Below, piece by piece: positions 22,148 to 37,100 of a stretch of 64,000 nucleotides of DNA. Within the stretch, counting starts at the first letter, position 1; every line of letters starts with the position of its first letter. This stretch comes from Bradysia coprophila (lineage: Eukaryota; Arthropoda; Insecta; Diptera; Sciaridae). The notes beneath the pieces were generated by a model that ran no database searches, was not told the DNA's origin, and saw nothing but the letters and a program-made list of their open reading frames with translations. The position numbers and the translations under genes are program-made. The stretch covers positions 927,778 to 991,777 of the forward strand of contig NW_023503371.1 in NCBI RefSeq assembly GCF_014529535.1. The letters run 5' to 3'.

Positions 22148-25100
22148 ACACTTAAACGGAGTCTGAAGTAGAAGTAGAGAAGAAAAGTAGAAGAAAATTA
22201 CACGACAGTATGGAAATATGATTCCTTTCTTAAAGTACGAATAGTAAATTCGAGTATTGTATGTTTAGAGTTTCCATCCATTTAGTTTTTTAAACAACCA
22301 ATTCATAGAGCCACCTAATGTTCAAAAGGTGAAAACGTCAATAATTCAATAGAAATTTCAGATCAACTGATAAAAATGGCTGCCGCCATGTTGTCTGTTG
22401 GCTTCAGTTTCAATTATTTTTATTTGTTTTGTGGTAACTACTAAATAAAATTAGCAAAAGTGAAACCCTTAAAGCAACAAAATCAATGGCAGGAATCTGT
22501 GGAGTGAGCATCTGCATCTGAAAATTGAGGTGTGACGAGAAATGTATGCAATTTATGGAAAAATTCGGTTGAAAACAGGCATTTTAAAAGATGAAAAAAC
22601 AATAAACCGAATTACTTTTTCAAAAATCAGAAACCATTATTGTATCCAAAAACGTGTAAATTAAGTGTGTAAACAAACCATAAGCCTTCTTGTGTTGATA
22701 TCACTGCAACTTTCAGGCCCTTTTTTCGGTTTTTTGCAATAAAAAGGGGTGATTCCTCTTAAAAGAATTTCGAGAACGAACGTTAGAGACACAATCCGCT
22801 CACGAATGTTCTCCTTTCCATGTTTCTCAGAATGGCTTTTAAATGAATTTTTTTTAGTAAAATTCGCCGCAAGATAACAATACATTTCACTACATTATAT
22901 TATAACCTGGATAGTAGTCGCTACCATTACGTCATGGTGGAACAAATCGAGAATTAGAAACAAGCCAAACTACTGAATTTTACTCCTTTGACCTATATAA
23001 AAAGATGGTGTAGACCGCGTACTTCCCAACATTAATCTTTTTTATCGAGTAACTTACTAAAATACAAAATACATTTTATAAAAATTCAATCATTTCTATC
23101 TTTATTGAATTCAAGTAATTATATCTCGGATAATAGCACCGATGATCGTTCATCGGTGTGCTCGGTGTGCTCGATGAACAAGAGTTGCATTCTATAAAAA
23201 GAGTTGCAAAAGAGTTGTACGCGGAAAAAAAGAGTTGCAAGAGGAAAAAGAGTTACAAATTCAGTGAGGTCCCCCTCGTACAAACCATAGTAAGTGAAGA
23301 TTTCGTATCACCTCTACCCATAATACCAAACAAAAAAGTTCTAGCATGCAGTCTTAAATTATCAACAAACAGATCTCCAGTATCCCCTATAATATTCTTA
23401 CCTCGTCGTACACACCGAAAAAAGTTTTTTTTTTTTAAATATATATCTTCGAACGTCGACCGCACACAATACAAACAAAAACCAAATTCAAACCATCAGT
23501 TGAGCATATTTTTAATAAAATCCAATACAGCGGAGGTAAACGTTGTTGCGAAGATTCAGAGATTCAGTCAACACAAACAACTCTCGTGGTTCGGACTACT
23601 TTTTTTTCGAAAAAAAAAATCTTTATAATATTCGTGTTTGATGGATTAATGTTCGATTTATGGAACAGTTTATACGTGAGAGTTCGTACATACCATACAG
23701 CAAATGGAATAAACAGAAAAAAATTTGTATATATTCAAATTTGACTTAAAAGTTTGTGTAAAATGAAATCAAATTAGTCAAAGCAATAAAACTATGAACT
23801 GTTTTAGCAATTATTTTGAAAGAAAAGAAAAAAAGATGTTGTTTTGGTAAACAATTTTAAAGTTTTTAAATTGTTATGGATACGGGTGATACGAATGAAA
23901 ACAATTCAGATTTGTTGTGTTTTGATTATTTGAATTAAAAAGTGAATCATAAATCATAAAGTCATTAGACAAATTATACAATTAAATATTATACAAATAA
24001 AAAAAATGGAAGTGATTCTTTTTCTGCTAGACATTTGCACAATCATCACCAGATTTACTTTTAAATAAAAGTTATATTTAAATCCTATTCGGTTTGGTGG
24101 ACAACGAGAAAGCAAACGTAATTTATTTTTAATTTTTTACGATTTTATTTTTAGTCATTTTTAGTTATTTATATTTCAAAAGTTTTTTTTGTACTCGTTC
24201 GTTTGTTTGTTTGTTTTGTTCATAATTTTATCATCGTGCGATGTCTCGCCCCGAAACGTTTTTAATGTACATTTCTTTTGTTTGAGCCATGTATACATCA
24301 ATTTAACGGTTTGATGATCATTCGAAAAAGCATAAATTTAAATGAAATTTTACTTGTATGTTTTACGGTTTGGAATCTCAAGTTCAGCTTATGTACACAC
24401 ACAAAATACTCATACTCTTACTCATATTTATTATTATTATTTTGCTATATGGAAAGAAATTGAACGTGTCTGATCATAAATCAACGAATTCACGTTGATT
24501 TTATTTTAATTTGTATTTTCTCTTTTGTTCTTGTGCTCATTATAAAGTTGACCAGGCCATTCATTTATAGATGAGTATAATAGATACACAAAATGGGCAA
24601 ACAAATTTTATTTTAACACATTGATGGGTAAGCTTCATTGCTAATTCATTACGGAGAGTCCAAGTAATACTCTAAACGAAAATAGTAGATTGTCCATCAC
24701 AATAAAGTAAGCAAACGATTACCCATTACAAAAGGAAGATTTGAGAACGGAAGCCTGCTATACTCACGAAAAAAATTTCACGATTTTCTCGACTTTTCCT
24801 GAAAAACGTTTCGCAAAAATTCATGAAAATTTGAGAAAATTCGTGAGAATATTTTATCTAATATAGGCAATGAACGGAAGCTTTAAAGCTAAGCATATGA
24901 ACGTTCGATCATTCTACTGTTAAATAAAATTCACAAGCGAGAGATTAAATACCATTACCATTTACCATTTACCATTTATAGTTCTTACAACTGAAAATCT
25001 CAGAATTGTTACGCATATTTGTGTGTCAACTTACGCGTGTATTGTGGAGTTATAACTTATTTTCCATAAAAGATACACTAAGCCATAAAGGGCACTAAAA

Positions 25101-25745
25101 TTGGTAAACCTTGGAATTAATATTGTAAACTGCCCAATTACTCTACTACTCAGTTTACTGTCAAGTATATTGAGAGTTATTTTAATTACTCTAATTGCAA
25201 AAACAATATCACTAACAATTCCGAACGGTCACTTACTTTCCTACGACTGCATTTTTATGTCGATATGTCGAAGTTTTCGTAGAACTGTAATTTTATGAGG
25301 AAATTACAAACATTCCTTCAGCAATTTCAATGTACAATAATGTCATTTACACAATACACTGAGAGAATCATGGTCGGACTCGCTATCAAAGCGGGGAGAA
25401 TCGGGTAAGAAGAGTGAGATTAATTACGGCGACAAAATTAATCACTCGATCGTCTAAGTATTGTCAGTACACGCTTGGAACGAGTTGTATTTACCGAATT
25501 TTAATTTCTATTTTCCTTTAATTGTTCGTGTAAAATATCTAGAAAGTACTTGATGGCATGGTGATGCATGATGTATTGTTCTCCCGGAATGTAATCTGAC
25601 AATCTACCCAAATGTGCACATATTAAGAGCATTTAGGTTAGCTCCCAAAAAGAAAACGAACAGAAGTACAATTGACTTTAGAGTCAAAACATTAGAGGAA
25701 ACCCAAAGTTCCCGACTTGGTAAAAGGATCTCAAGTCGAAGCATT

Positions 25746-26149
25746 AGGGTAAACTCAGAGCTCACACGGTTTCGTAAAAAGAACTCGTAACTATGTAAAA
25801 TTGTGGTCCCTGGAACCAATGTAGGTTTCATGCAATCGTGAAACTAAGTTTTACGGATCGTAAACTCGTAAGGCCAAATTTAAAGTATTTAATAGAGTAC
25901 TGGTCAGCGATGGGTTCTTATTTTCTATTTTTAGAAGTGGGCACACGTGCATTGGTCATTACACCCGCTGAAAATTCGCGCTGCCACCTATGTAATAAAC
26001 ACGAGCATCTTAATCTATTCCAAAAATTTTTTTTTACGAATATGACTAAACGATCGCACCCGATATATACTCAACTTTTACGAAGAAATTGGGTGAAATG
26101 TCATCTCAAGAGCTTACTTATGAAGTAGCGTGAGCTTGCAGTTTACCCT
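25746..26149. mobile_element. Candidate non-autonomous DNA transposon
   Basis: Inverted ends AGGGTAAACTCAGAGCTCAC and GTGAGCTTGCAGTTTACCCT (17 of 20 paired) bound 404 bp. A related single end with GCTCTGGGTTTACCCCTA occurs near 46835-46855. A plus-strand frame inside (25838-26128) does not resemble a transposase. Target duplication unclear. Confidence 0.45.
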
Positions 26150-29100
26150 TAATATTGACCAAAATCATTTTTGTTACAAAATAGAATGGGGGACAACGTA
26201 TTCTCATTAAGCGGGCAAAAACAATCCTCTCAAAAGGTAATACAGTTAGGGCAAGGATCGTTCAAAACTACCAATATTTTAAGTATGGTACACACACACA
26301 CTCTTTTTATCAGTTTATAAATATCAACTGTAGCAGGAAAAACGACCCTCAAAATAGTTTAGCCGCATAAACTAGACTTAACCTGTACCTGTAGTGACGA
26401 AAGCTCAACATTAATTTATTGTGATAATAAGCTTTCCAGTAGCTTAAAGTTGAGTCTTGTTTTAGTTGAATGACAAAGACATAAAGAATATCATGATGTC
26501 AATCTTTACGAAAAACTAACCTGTCGACAAAACAGCACCAGCGTGTGGGTGGATTCATAATATGTCTGCGTGACACAAACAATTATGTCTTGCGTGACAT
26601 CACTAATCGGTTTTGCTGCACATTTTTCGTAATCACACTGTCAATTTGTTCGAACAATTCTCAGCGAATTATATTAGTATTTCGATGTTCTTGCATGTTA
26701 GCGAGATTTATCATTAATTTATGCCTTCAATTAAAATGCCAAACAGTTTTTACATCTCAATTGTATTTTCAATCTTTCCGTATTGCATTTTAAACTCAAT
26801 TAATGGAATGGTATCCATCACGAGATGTTTATTGAAATTTTATTTGAAAGTCTCTCTAAACACCCATGGTCTGTTTTCGTTTCCATTAAAAAAATTCTTT
26901 CGCCTTAACACTTCTTCTTTTGCATCTATTAATACACATGACGAACGCACGATTAGACTTAAAATTTGGACAAGAAACAAAAAATCTGTACGAATAAATG
27001 CTTGTCTTTTTGGAAATAAAGTAATTTTTAAAATCTGTCATCTTTGTCTAAACATTTAAGTTAGTATAAATGTTCGGTGCAATTGGGTATTAATAAACGA
27101 CAAAATGAATCACAAACAATTTACATATAATTAGTGGGGACATAATGCGGGACCACAAACATTAAATTTTCATTTAAAAGTGGTTCATGCAACTGGTATA
27201 GATACTACAGTTAGAACCCATATAGAGAGTTACCGGTAACATCACCAATTCATTATTTAAAATGCTTACAATGAGAAAACTTGCGCTAAGTTGATACAAT
27301 TCTCTACGCTTCATTTTATATCCGGTTGGGACAAAGTGCTTGTTTTCTCACTACTTAGAGTTGCAATGAAACAGGAAACTATATTTTCAGCTTAGTCGCC
27401 GGTGCTGTGAGACATATATTTAAATAAATCCCGATAAACACATCGTAGGCTCGATAGGAATTCATCTTTTTTCCACGCCCGCTTAAATTCATTTTACCTA
27501 ATGTTAAAGTCAACGAATCAAAATTATGTCAAATGAATTTCGATTTGTGTTGCTTTTTTAACCAGGTCATCGTAGGTCACTAATTATTCAACACCGATAA
27601 GCAAAACCTTGACGTGAACTAGTAAAAAAGAAACTATTTTACGATAAAAATTTCGGTTTTACTTCTGAGTACGTACGGGTTGTAACTGCTTGAATCAGAA
27701 CTCGACATTCGGGTAGTCGTTGAAAATGGATTTACGATGTATCAACCAGTTGTTTAGAGAAGACAAAAATAAAATATTCCAACAGGACCGAAGTTTTCCG
27801 GTCAGACCAGAGCGAGGATCTCGAATCGCTCGACTTGGATTATCTTATTCGCTTCCAACAGTTTTCATATCAAAAGTGAGTTCAAGCAACGGTGGAAGAA
27901 ACTCGAAAAAGATATGTAGAACATATGAACGAGGTGTGAAACGACACAAAAATACACAATTTTTCAAAACAAAAGCAAGACAACTTCGATCAAAGTACTG
28001 CGTATACAGCAACATATGTGCGTCCGAAAAAGTAACTTTGTCGTCCGATAAACAAAGCCAACAATGGAATTTCATATATATTTTTTCGGACGCAATCGAG
28101 TATGCCAAGTAAAAGTGAAATTGTTGTAGAGTGACTATCGGCTTCGCCTCGTTAGGACAAGCTCACGACTAGTCCTGAAAAATTCAACTTTTCATCACTC
28201 GTAACGAAAAATAATATTCTCCCTTGGCAAACCCTTGTCAAAGCAAGAGGGGAGAAATGGGACATTTTCTTCCCCGAACTGTCATCTGATAAAACATCAA
28301 CAAAATGAAATTTTATCATGGCCGATTGAGTCAAAACCCAAACGAAGTTTTCAAGAACTTTTATTTTGAGCTCGTGATAGAACAGTAGCACAACTCTTTG
28401 TATCAGACAGAATTTACATTTTAGTTCATTGCCTTAAAATAGTTCGGCATAAAGCAATTTTTTGCATAAATTCCAAGGGCCTTACAGCATTGAAGAATCT
28501 ATATTGAACAACGAAGAAAGACACTTAGAGCGAATGAAAAGTTTACACGAGAAACGATAACGAAACCTCTACCTAACGTACTCACTCTTACCCAATATTA
28601 GAGATGCCAATCTTTAGTATATGCATGAAATTCCGTAGAAACATACCTACGACAAGTATAAGAAAAAAAAATAGCAAAATAATTGTTGTGAGCACGAATG
28701 CATGTCAGCATGTCGTCAGTTTTCTGAATGAAATTTCCGATAAGTTCACAGACGTATTCAAAAGTATTTAATTGTGGAAAGACAAAAATAGTAATTTGCA
28801 TTCGGTCGATTTATAGTACATTACATACCTGCCAAAAAATTTCAGTTTTGATATCTGGGAAGTTTGTGGCCCGAGGGAAAAGCACAGGATGCAACTCCGC
28901 TAGTCAAAACAACAATTTGAAGACATTCTTGACTTCATCTATCTAGTGAGTTTACTCTAATATTGCTGACTGTATAGTACACTTTTCCGTCCTTTAGCAA
29001 ATAAATGCGCTCTTCATACCGAACCCATAAATTGTCACATTTTATGAAATGCTGTACACATTCTAGGTCACAACAAAGAACCGAAAACCCACATTGAATG

Positions 29101-29867
29101 GAAATCTTCAAACGTGTGATGTAACATTATAGTAAACTGAAATTGCTAGCGCATTATTTTAGCACATGCATCGTATGTGTGTATATTGTTGAGCTGAAGA
29201 AAATAAAATTCAGCTCGATCTTTTAATGATGTGAGTAATGTTTACAAAGGAAACCAAAAATATTTAAACCGCCTCGAGTAGTGAAACGACGACACACTGA
29301 AACATTAATTATTATGAAAGTGAAATATTTCCAAAGCTCCACATATTTGTGCGGTTGAATAATGTATACAGTCGCCATTCATTGTACATCGGCCCAACAT
29401 TATTTATTTTGAGTTTTTTTTTATCTTACTCAATTTCAGATGTTCAGTGATTGGTATACGTACATTAGGTACAATTTTGTGCCAGGAAAAACATTTTGTA
29501 TTTCATTGTCGAACAAACCACAGATTAACCAAAAGTTAAAGAGTAAAGCGTGCTTTGAAGAACTACAACTGATTTTTTGTGTGGCATCTACTGAATGGAT
29601 AAAGAATTACGTGGGCATAACATGGCGCAAAATGTATTCGCAAGAGATTTATATTTGGAGTTTTGATCCATCTCTAGGTCCTTACTTGTGCTTTCAGTGT
29701 ATCTTATTCTATTTTCACGAATTTTCCTTGTTGTGGTGATTCATAAACCAAAAACGGTGGAAAACCAAAATATTTAATCGATTTCGCAATTCTAACATTA
29801 CTTTTAGGAGAGAAAAATGAGGATAAAGCATGACTGTCGTTTGCTGATTTTCACGCCAATGAGTTAC

Positions 29868-30027
29868 TGTTTTGCACAAGTAAGAACTGCGACCGTATCT
29901 AAGCTGTTCTTGCTGTTATTTTCCGTTTCTCTGATTTCTCTCATTTGGTATGCTATTTTGAACGGCAAATGAGACAAGAACAGCTTAGATAGATACGAAA
30001 GTGGAACTTTTTACGTGTGCAGCACAG
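29868..30027. mobile_element. MITE, family E, copy 1
   Basis: Ends CTGTTTTGCACAAGTAAGAA and TTTTTACGTGTGCAGCACAG are inverted; inner arms GTATCTAAGCTGTTCTTG / CAAGAACAGCTTAGATA are perfect over 16 bp. A shorter copy lies at 41428-41543. No clear target duplication. Confidence 0.6.
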
Positions 30028-31173
30028 TCGGGCGTTGAGAATGTTAAGGGTCGTGATAGCTTGTGAGTGGAAAATATAAATCCTCGAAAATCTCACCAGG
30101 CATGAGGTGGGTGGTTCCGTGGATGCGAGGGAAGAAGGCTTTTGGACGAGTTCGTGTTTCCGATGGTGATATCTCAGAAAGTTGAAAGGTTATTTTAGAA
30201 AACCGAAGGTGCCAAGGGCCCAGGGAGTAAATCTGCCGAAATATCCTAACATCAAAAATCTGACCTTTCCGATCTTTTTTTTATTTCCTGGTGGTGAGAT
30301 AGTGCGGAAAGTCGAGCATGCCGGCCACGGCCTTTTTTTAATAGTTTGTTATTCCAAACCTAACCATTTTCAAAAATCGATACGCCCTAAAGTATTCTTA
30401 AAACACTATTTAGATACTACAACTCTTAATAAACTCTTGACTTTTCGAAAAAGTTTCAGAAAATCATTAAATTTACGTATATCTATAGAACGAACAAATA
30501 CAATGCATGTGCACTTCTCATCAATTACGTCTTTTTTTAAGACGAAATACCTTTTTCTATACATTATTCATTTCGTAACGTCACTATCACTATACTTTCT
30601 TACTAAATCCATGAAACGAACGCAAATTTGATTTCCTAAATCTCTGTGTAACACATAAACTTTAAGAAAATTTTGTACGTAGCCAATTTACCTTTCATGC
30701 ATGAGATCATAAAAAAAGTGAAGTGTAAGAATAACAGTCGGTATTACCATTTGCGAGATGGACAAATACCTTTCAAATTAAGTTTCATTTTTTTTGTAGG
30801 TAAATGTGCACAATTCTGTACAAATTTACTTTTTGTGGAAACGAATAAAATAATATTTCGTCAGACCAGACTCGTATATGTATTAAAAATTGTATACATT
30901 ATAGAGATTGTAGAGCTGTTGAACATATAAGCTGCATTTACATGTTACAATCAATCATTAAATTCATTCCATTTACTTTCAGGCAATTGGCAGATTTCAA
31001 CGAACAATTCGAACTGTGGATTATAGAAACTCAACTCATTAGGCAGAAGTAAAAAAAATAATATCAAACGCGATTGTGTACACGCGGTGTGCAATATGAC
31101 TGAGTAGATTACATTTTTGTACAGTTAAATTCTATTGATTGGTGTATACAGAGTGCGATTTAATAAGTTGGAT

Positions 31174-34100
31174 ATGACTGCCGACAGAGAAAACTTCTTG
31201 TTACCGTCAAATATGGATACAAACAATTACACCCGACCATTGAGTGCGTACGATAATTTACATTCAACATCAGCACATTCGCCCGCTGTCACAATACCGA
31301 CGCAACAAAAGCCATCATCACCGATCCATTCGAATGGAAATGAAAAAGAATTTCCGTTCAACAATATCTCATTCAGGTTCGATGATTTACCACTACTACA
31401 GAATCAACCAAGCCACTTCAATCAAATCAGATCTAACTCAACGATATCAAATAGCAACTGTTGTAATGGAAATCTCAACAAATCAACCAGTCAAGGTTAT
31501 ACGACAATTGCAAATCATAATGGCATAAATAATATTACTGACAACAAAACAGCACCTATACCACCTGTGGTAAATGTCGATAGTGATTCGAAAATGCTGC
31601 TCGGTGCAACGAAGCAACAGTATGAAAATGTGAGTGAAACGGTCCGGTTAAGAAATTTAAACAGCAATAAACCGGTCATAAGTGAAGCAAAATCATCATT
31701 TTTCGGACTAAACGCATCATCGCCGATTAAAGATACCAAGGAAAATATGGCACTGAGACACAATAATCAAACATCGGATGGTTGTGGTGGATATGGAGAC
31801 TGTTCGCCGCTGTTAAATAATTCGTCTGGAAATGGTACGCGTAATCTTTATCAAAATATTCCGTCGAATAGTGCGTGTTTCGACAGTGGCAATCAGAGTT
31901 TCAATAATGTCGATAATGCGGTGGAAAATAATCAAAACATCAGCAATGATACTGCACGAGGTGAAGATTCATCGGATTGCTGTGCAGATTTATCTCAGAA
32001 CAACAATTCGAGCAAATACTTTGCTGACGCTTCACATCGAATGAGTCAATCACCGTCTCAGGTATGTTGGGTTGATTCATTTTATTTTTGTTTATTTTTT
32101 TGTTAAGTACAAAACGGAAACGTAATTTTCTCACATCTTTGAGTGTATCGTCAATTTGAGGGATTTTTTGATGTATCGGTTGGATCTGTATTTTAACATG
32201 TAGCCAATCTAGCACCCTCGCCTTAATTTTGGTTTTCTTTTGATTTAATCTTTCACACTTTGCACTAGTAACATATTCAAAAATTAAGAACGCTCCTTTG
32301 AGGGGAGAAGAGAACTAACAAAAGCATACGCATCACATTTTACATGCTGTTTTTCCCTTAGGTCGAAAGTGGCTTATTACACAAGATTATAAGATTCGGG
32401 ATTAAAAATTAAAAGTCGTTTTCGTGTGTTTGCAGACCTCGTCTTCGCCTCAGATCAACCAAATTCACACGAAAACTCTTCTTTTCAACTTTGTGTCCTT
32501 TGTTATGTAAATAACTATTACATAGTGGGTATATTTTGTACTAAGTGACGAACAGTGGAACTTTTTTGACTAGTCATACGCTTGTCCTATAAGAACATGA
32601 AGCTGAAAATTTCAGTTTTGTCAACAATTACACCCAATCGGGCAAGAAAGTATATAAATTGTATTCCATACTTGACCGGACATTTTCTCTGTTAGTTTCT
32701 CTCAAAAAATTGAAATCTGTGATCTTAGTTGCCGTAACGGAAATCGCTGAACTACGATCCTCCTGCGCAAAAATCTTTTACTTCATTAGTTGTAACTTGA
32801 CCAAAAATGCAAGGACAATGAATTTCTGTTCCCAAATGACAGCCTGGGCTTGGGTCAGGCCTTTTAAAATAAAAACATATAAAATAATGTATTATATAAC
32901 TCGTGTCAAGATAAGTCCAAAGATTCAATAACATCAGCCTGCGGTTTCCTAGCCACAGAAATCAAGAAAAGCTTGGATAAATACATAATTTTATGAACCG
33001 GGTGTCCGAGTTTCATTTTTAAATTGAGGTGCACTTCTTAGTATATTACCTTCGTCCACTATTTTTCATCACAATAAGTGTCTCCTGCTTGGTCCTTAAA
33101 ACTAAGAATTATTTGAAAAATATTTTATCATTCAATGCCCCTTAATAGTAGGAATTTAAGCACCACGTAAAATCAGCACCACCTGTACCTACAACTTTTT
33201 ACAGTCCGAGAAAAATAGGAAGCTACTTATAGCAAACCTCGACTGGCTTGTAAAGACGCCTCAATTTTTTTTAGTACTGCAATCTTTGCGCTCTATTTTC
33301 ATGTGGTATAACTTCACTCTGGTAAAATAACCATGAAATGTTGCCAACTTCAGCTCACGTTATTAAGCATTCATATACATATGTAACAATGTACATTGTA
33401 ACATTGTTATCGAATGTGGAACAAGCTGAACTATAAAGGTTTTACAGATGACTTCTTACTTTTCTCAAAGTATTATACATTTGACTTACAGCAAACTCAT
33501 TTTCATTAAATGAAATGCATTCGCAAATCGTATTTTTCGTAGTTTCGGAAAAACAAAATTTCTTATCGATTTAAGTTCATCAACGGTAGGTGACAATATT
33601 TTGAAGAGAAGGATGCTTTCATCAAGCTGCACACTGACAAATGACATTTAAAATTGATGAAAGAATCCTTTTCTTCAAAATAGTGTAATCTACCGTTGCT
33701 GAACTGTCGCTACTTCTGCACATGAATTTTATTTACTGAGTGTACCACATTATGTCAAAGACTCGACATCCTATTGTTGAACCAAAGTTATAGTACATTA
33801 CCAATGGGGCAAATGATGGTAGTGGTACTTCTTCTGTGAAATTCGAGGCGTGTCCGAGGTCGGTAAACACACAAGAAGTACCATTTCCATGATTTGCCCC
33901 ATTGCCGAGTAAGATATTTTATTTAAAAAAACTTGAGGTACAGATTTGGCTCCGTTAACCTTTACCTCACGTTTTTGAATAAAAAATGTTGAATTAGTCG
34001 GTTCGCGAAATAAACACAAAACAGGTTGCTAATTTCGATAATACTTTAAGTGAATAAGTTTGATAGAAAAAGTTGGTGTGCTGACTTGATAAACTTAGAA

Positions 34101-37100
34101 GATAATAAAAACGATTGGCAATCATTAAAAAGAGATTAACTGGCAGTTATTGCAAATTAAATACTGGCAAATAATAGTCATTTGTGTACCTGTTTTGGAC
34201 GATTGATTTTAGGCAATTTCGCGGATTGTAGGCCGAACGAAGTGAGGTCTACAAGCGAAAGTGCCTTAAATCAACCGTCCCAAACAGGTGCACATGTGAG
34301 TTTTCATGCAGAGGGCCGGAAACCCGAGAAAATTCGAAAAATTGCCCTCATTTTCGGCCCCGAAGCATGAAATAGATTTTTTTCCCACTTAAATCTATTG
34401 TCATTAAATTATTGATGTCTACTGATTCAGTAGTACTGAAATAAGTAGTTTACAATTAGATGAGACGATAATAATCATAACTCGTCTCATATGTGCATTA
34501 TAAGTTACAACCGACTATAATACTTTGACGAATACCAATTTTACAGATTCTTTCAGGCATCTAGAATAGCGAAGTGCAACGACAAAATGAACTATTTGTA
34601 ATTGAATTTTTCGCATTTACTGTTTGAATAAATTACATTTAAAAAATTTAATGGTATGTTGAGCGCGTAAATGCATGATATTGATTCGATTGTCATTGCT
34701 GTTATAGATTACTTTAATAATAGGAAGTTACATGGTTACAAATAATTGACAAACGGTGTCAAAATCGATTATACTAATTGGTGTAATTGCACTTACACAA
34801 CTGTGTAAGAGGATATGTCTTTAGTAGAATAGAAAAAACGATTGAAATTAAAACAAGATCTCATAATTCAACGAGATTGTTAAGGAGATCAGTTGCTTCC
34901 ACATAAATCTATGAATTTGATACGTTGTCGTTCTGTGAGGGTCTCAAAACAATCACCCATTTTGAGATTTTGAGCAAAGCACCTTAATTAGCATTACTTT
35001 GACAGTGTAAAATGGTGAAATTACTTGGTACATTGTCGTGACTCTCTACTCTATTAAACAATGTTTCGTGATCAAAGATAGCATTCAACTGTGGATTCGT
35101 TTCGGTCTTTTAACTCTTACTTGAAAATTTCGAGTGGATAAGATATTTTGATTTTTCTCTATTTAGATACTTCAATGCAGAAAATAAAGTGTGCACCTTA
35201 TTGTACAATTGGTTTTTTGTAACATTTGTGCAATTTCTGTGTGAGCGGAGCGAGCAATACGGTACACAACATACCATTCTATTACTATGTTTGGTGCTTT
35301 GGATATAGTTCTTCAAATTAGCTCATGTGCTGTGTTTGCTTCAAATTTTACCTGAAAAGGTTAAAGGTCCTAGAGGACAGATTTAGTCAGAATAATACTA
35401 ACCCCCGCTGTTGAGGGATTGTTATATCAGAGGACAACTGATCTCAAAATAGTTATCGGTTATGGATCAACAACTTTAATATGAAAAGCAATTTTTATCA
35501 TATTTGTCTCATAGAAATGTATTGTTTATCCAAGACGAATAGTAGTTATTTTCCTATCGCATGATAAAAGGCTTTTTTTAGCGAAAGAGAGGTTTCCAGT
35601 ACGAGTGCTACAATTTAATTCGCTAAAAAAAGGTAGATGCTATTTCCACCCGGGTGCAAATAGTCATATAAAGACTATTTGCACCCAACTACAAAAAAAT
35701 CTACAAAAATCATGTTTTTTATGTAAATTATAAAAAAAAACATAGCTAACGCCGACCCGTACGAAACACCTATTCGTGTCAAGAGCCTTTAAAATCACTT
35801 ACATTATCCACTCTTTGCCTTGTTATCATATACAAATAAATTGTCGGAGGCAATATAGACAGCCCCGTACGAAGACAAATTTCATAAATTCCTATTTAAA
35901 CAGCTATGTACCGCTATATTTAACTATATTTCACTATAAATAAACATTTCACAGAAAAATATGATATTATATAGCTCTATATGCCTGTATATAGCTCAAT
36001 ATAGCTGTATATAGGTATATATAGATGTCCTTATATGGAATCCCTGAAACCCCACACACATAACAAATTATTTCCATGTTAACAGAAACTCTCTAAGTAC
36101 CATTTTTCCCAAGATATATCACTTTTAATAAAATCCAATATGGCCGCCGGCAGCCATTTTGTTAGGAGACCGGAAATAGTACCGATGCTTTACATTCGTT
36201 AATACCTTTCAAACAAAAAAAAATTCATGAAATTCGGTCAAAATTTACTCGAGATATTGTCAAAATACACCACGTTCACTGTACTTCCGAGTAGCCAGAT
36301 AAGAGCTCACTTCAAGAGACCTAGCTCACGCTCCGGAGAACATAATTTCATGAATTTTTTTTCCCTGATTGGTACGGTCAATACCTATCTAATAAAGCTA
36401 AAACAGACGAAATATGTTCAAATGTGGCCGACCTACAAGCAAAAACTGCTTGCCGCCCTGTGCCTGTTTCACACCAAGGGGTCTAACTCACGAGTCGGTC
36501 ATCCGATTTCCATAAACTTTTTTTTTTGTCGTATCACTGACAAGTGTAGTGCTTAAATGTCTGGAGATATCGTCGAAAAACACTTAGGCACTTATTGGGC
36601 CCCAGCTCCGGAGAGGTCGATCCGAAATCACCCATCTTCGAACTTAGCCTGTCTTTTGACATTACCAAACGAGGAAAAAAAGAATTTTTAAAATCGGATG
36701 CGTTTTACTCAAGTTAGAGAACCCACAGACAGACGGACAGACGGACGGACAGACGGACATTTTTTTTCGCGGATTTGGCATCTCTATACAACCACAATAG
36801 GTTTCCCCTTACTCAGGGAGTCCAATTCGACGTGTTACAAACGTATGCGTAAACCTATAAGACCCCAGTACTTCGTACGGGTCTAAAAACAGTTACAATC
36901 GGCAAGCCTCGACTTCTTCGTGACAAGTGTGTAATATATAATCCATAGTAGGTGCTGAGTGTATTTGTGTAGGCGTATAAAATGAAAATAAATCGGAAGC
37001 TTAATGTGAGATCGACGCGAGAAGGCATCAAAGCTGCATTAAATAACCCATTAGGCCTGCTCTGACTCCAGGGTGTGTGGGATATTGGGCTCAATGAGGT

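Larger units (their letters stand above)
20111..31173. other. Long gene-poor intergenic region
   Basis: About 11 kb without a supportable gene. Open frames here (for example near 23158-23628, 27720-28112 and 29440-29739) have low-complexity Lys/Phe/Ile-rich translations, lack family similarity, and lack paired splice sites. A TATATAAAAAG at about 22995 is promoter-like, but nothing coding follows that I can support. MITEs are listed separately. The last part may include an untranslated 5' exon of the sarcospan-like gene: an acceptor TTTACTTTCAG ends at 30982, 191 bases before the start codon. Confidence 0.5.

Noticed and set aside
23158..23628. 156-codon plus-strand frame downstream of a TATA-like box
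   Set aside because: Starts from GTG, composition is Lys/Phe/Ser-rich and A/T-homopolymer driven, no domain, no splice or retroelement motifs; LTR origin could not be supported.
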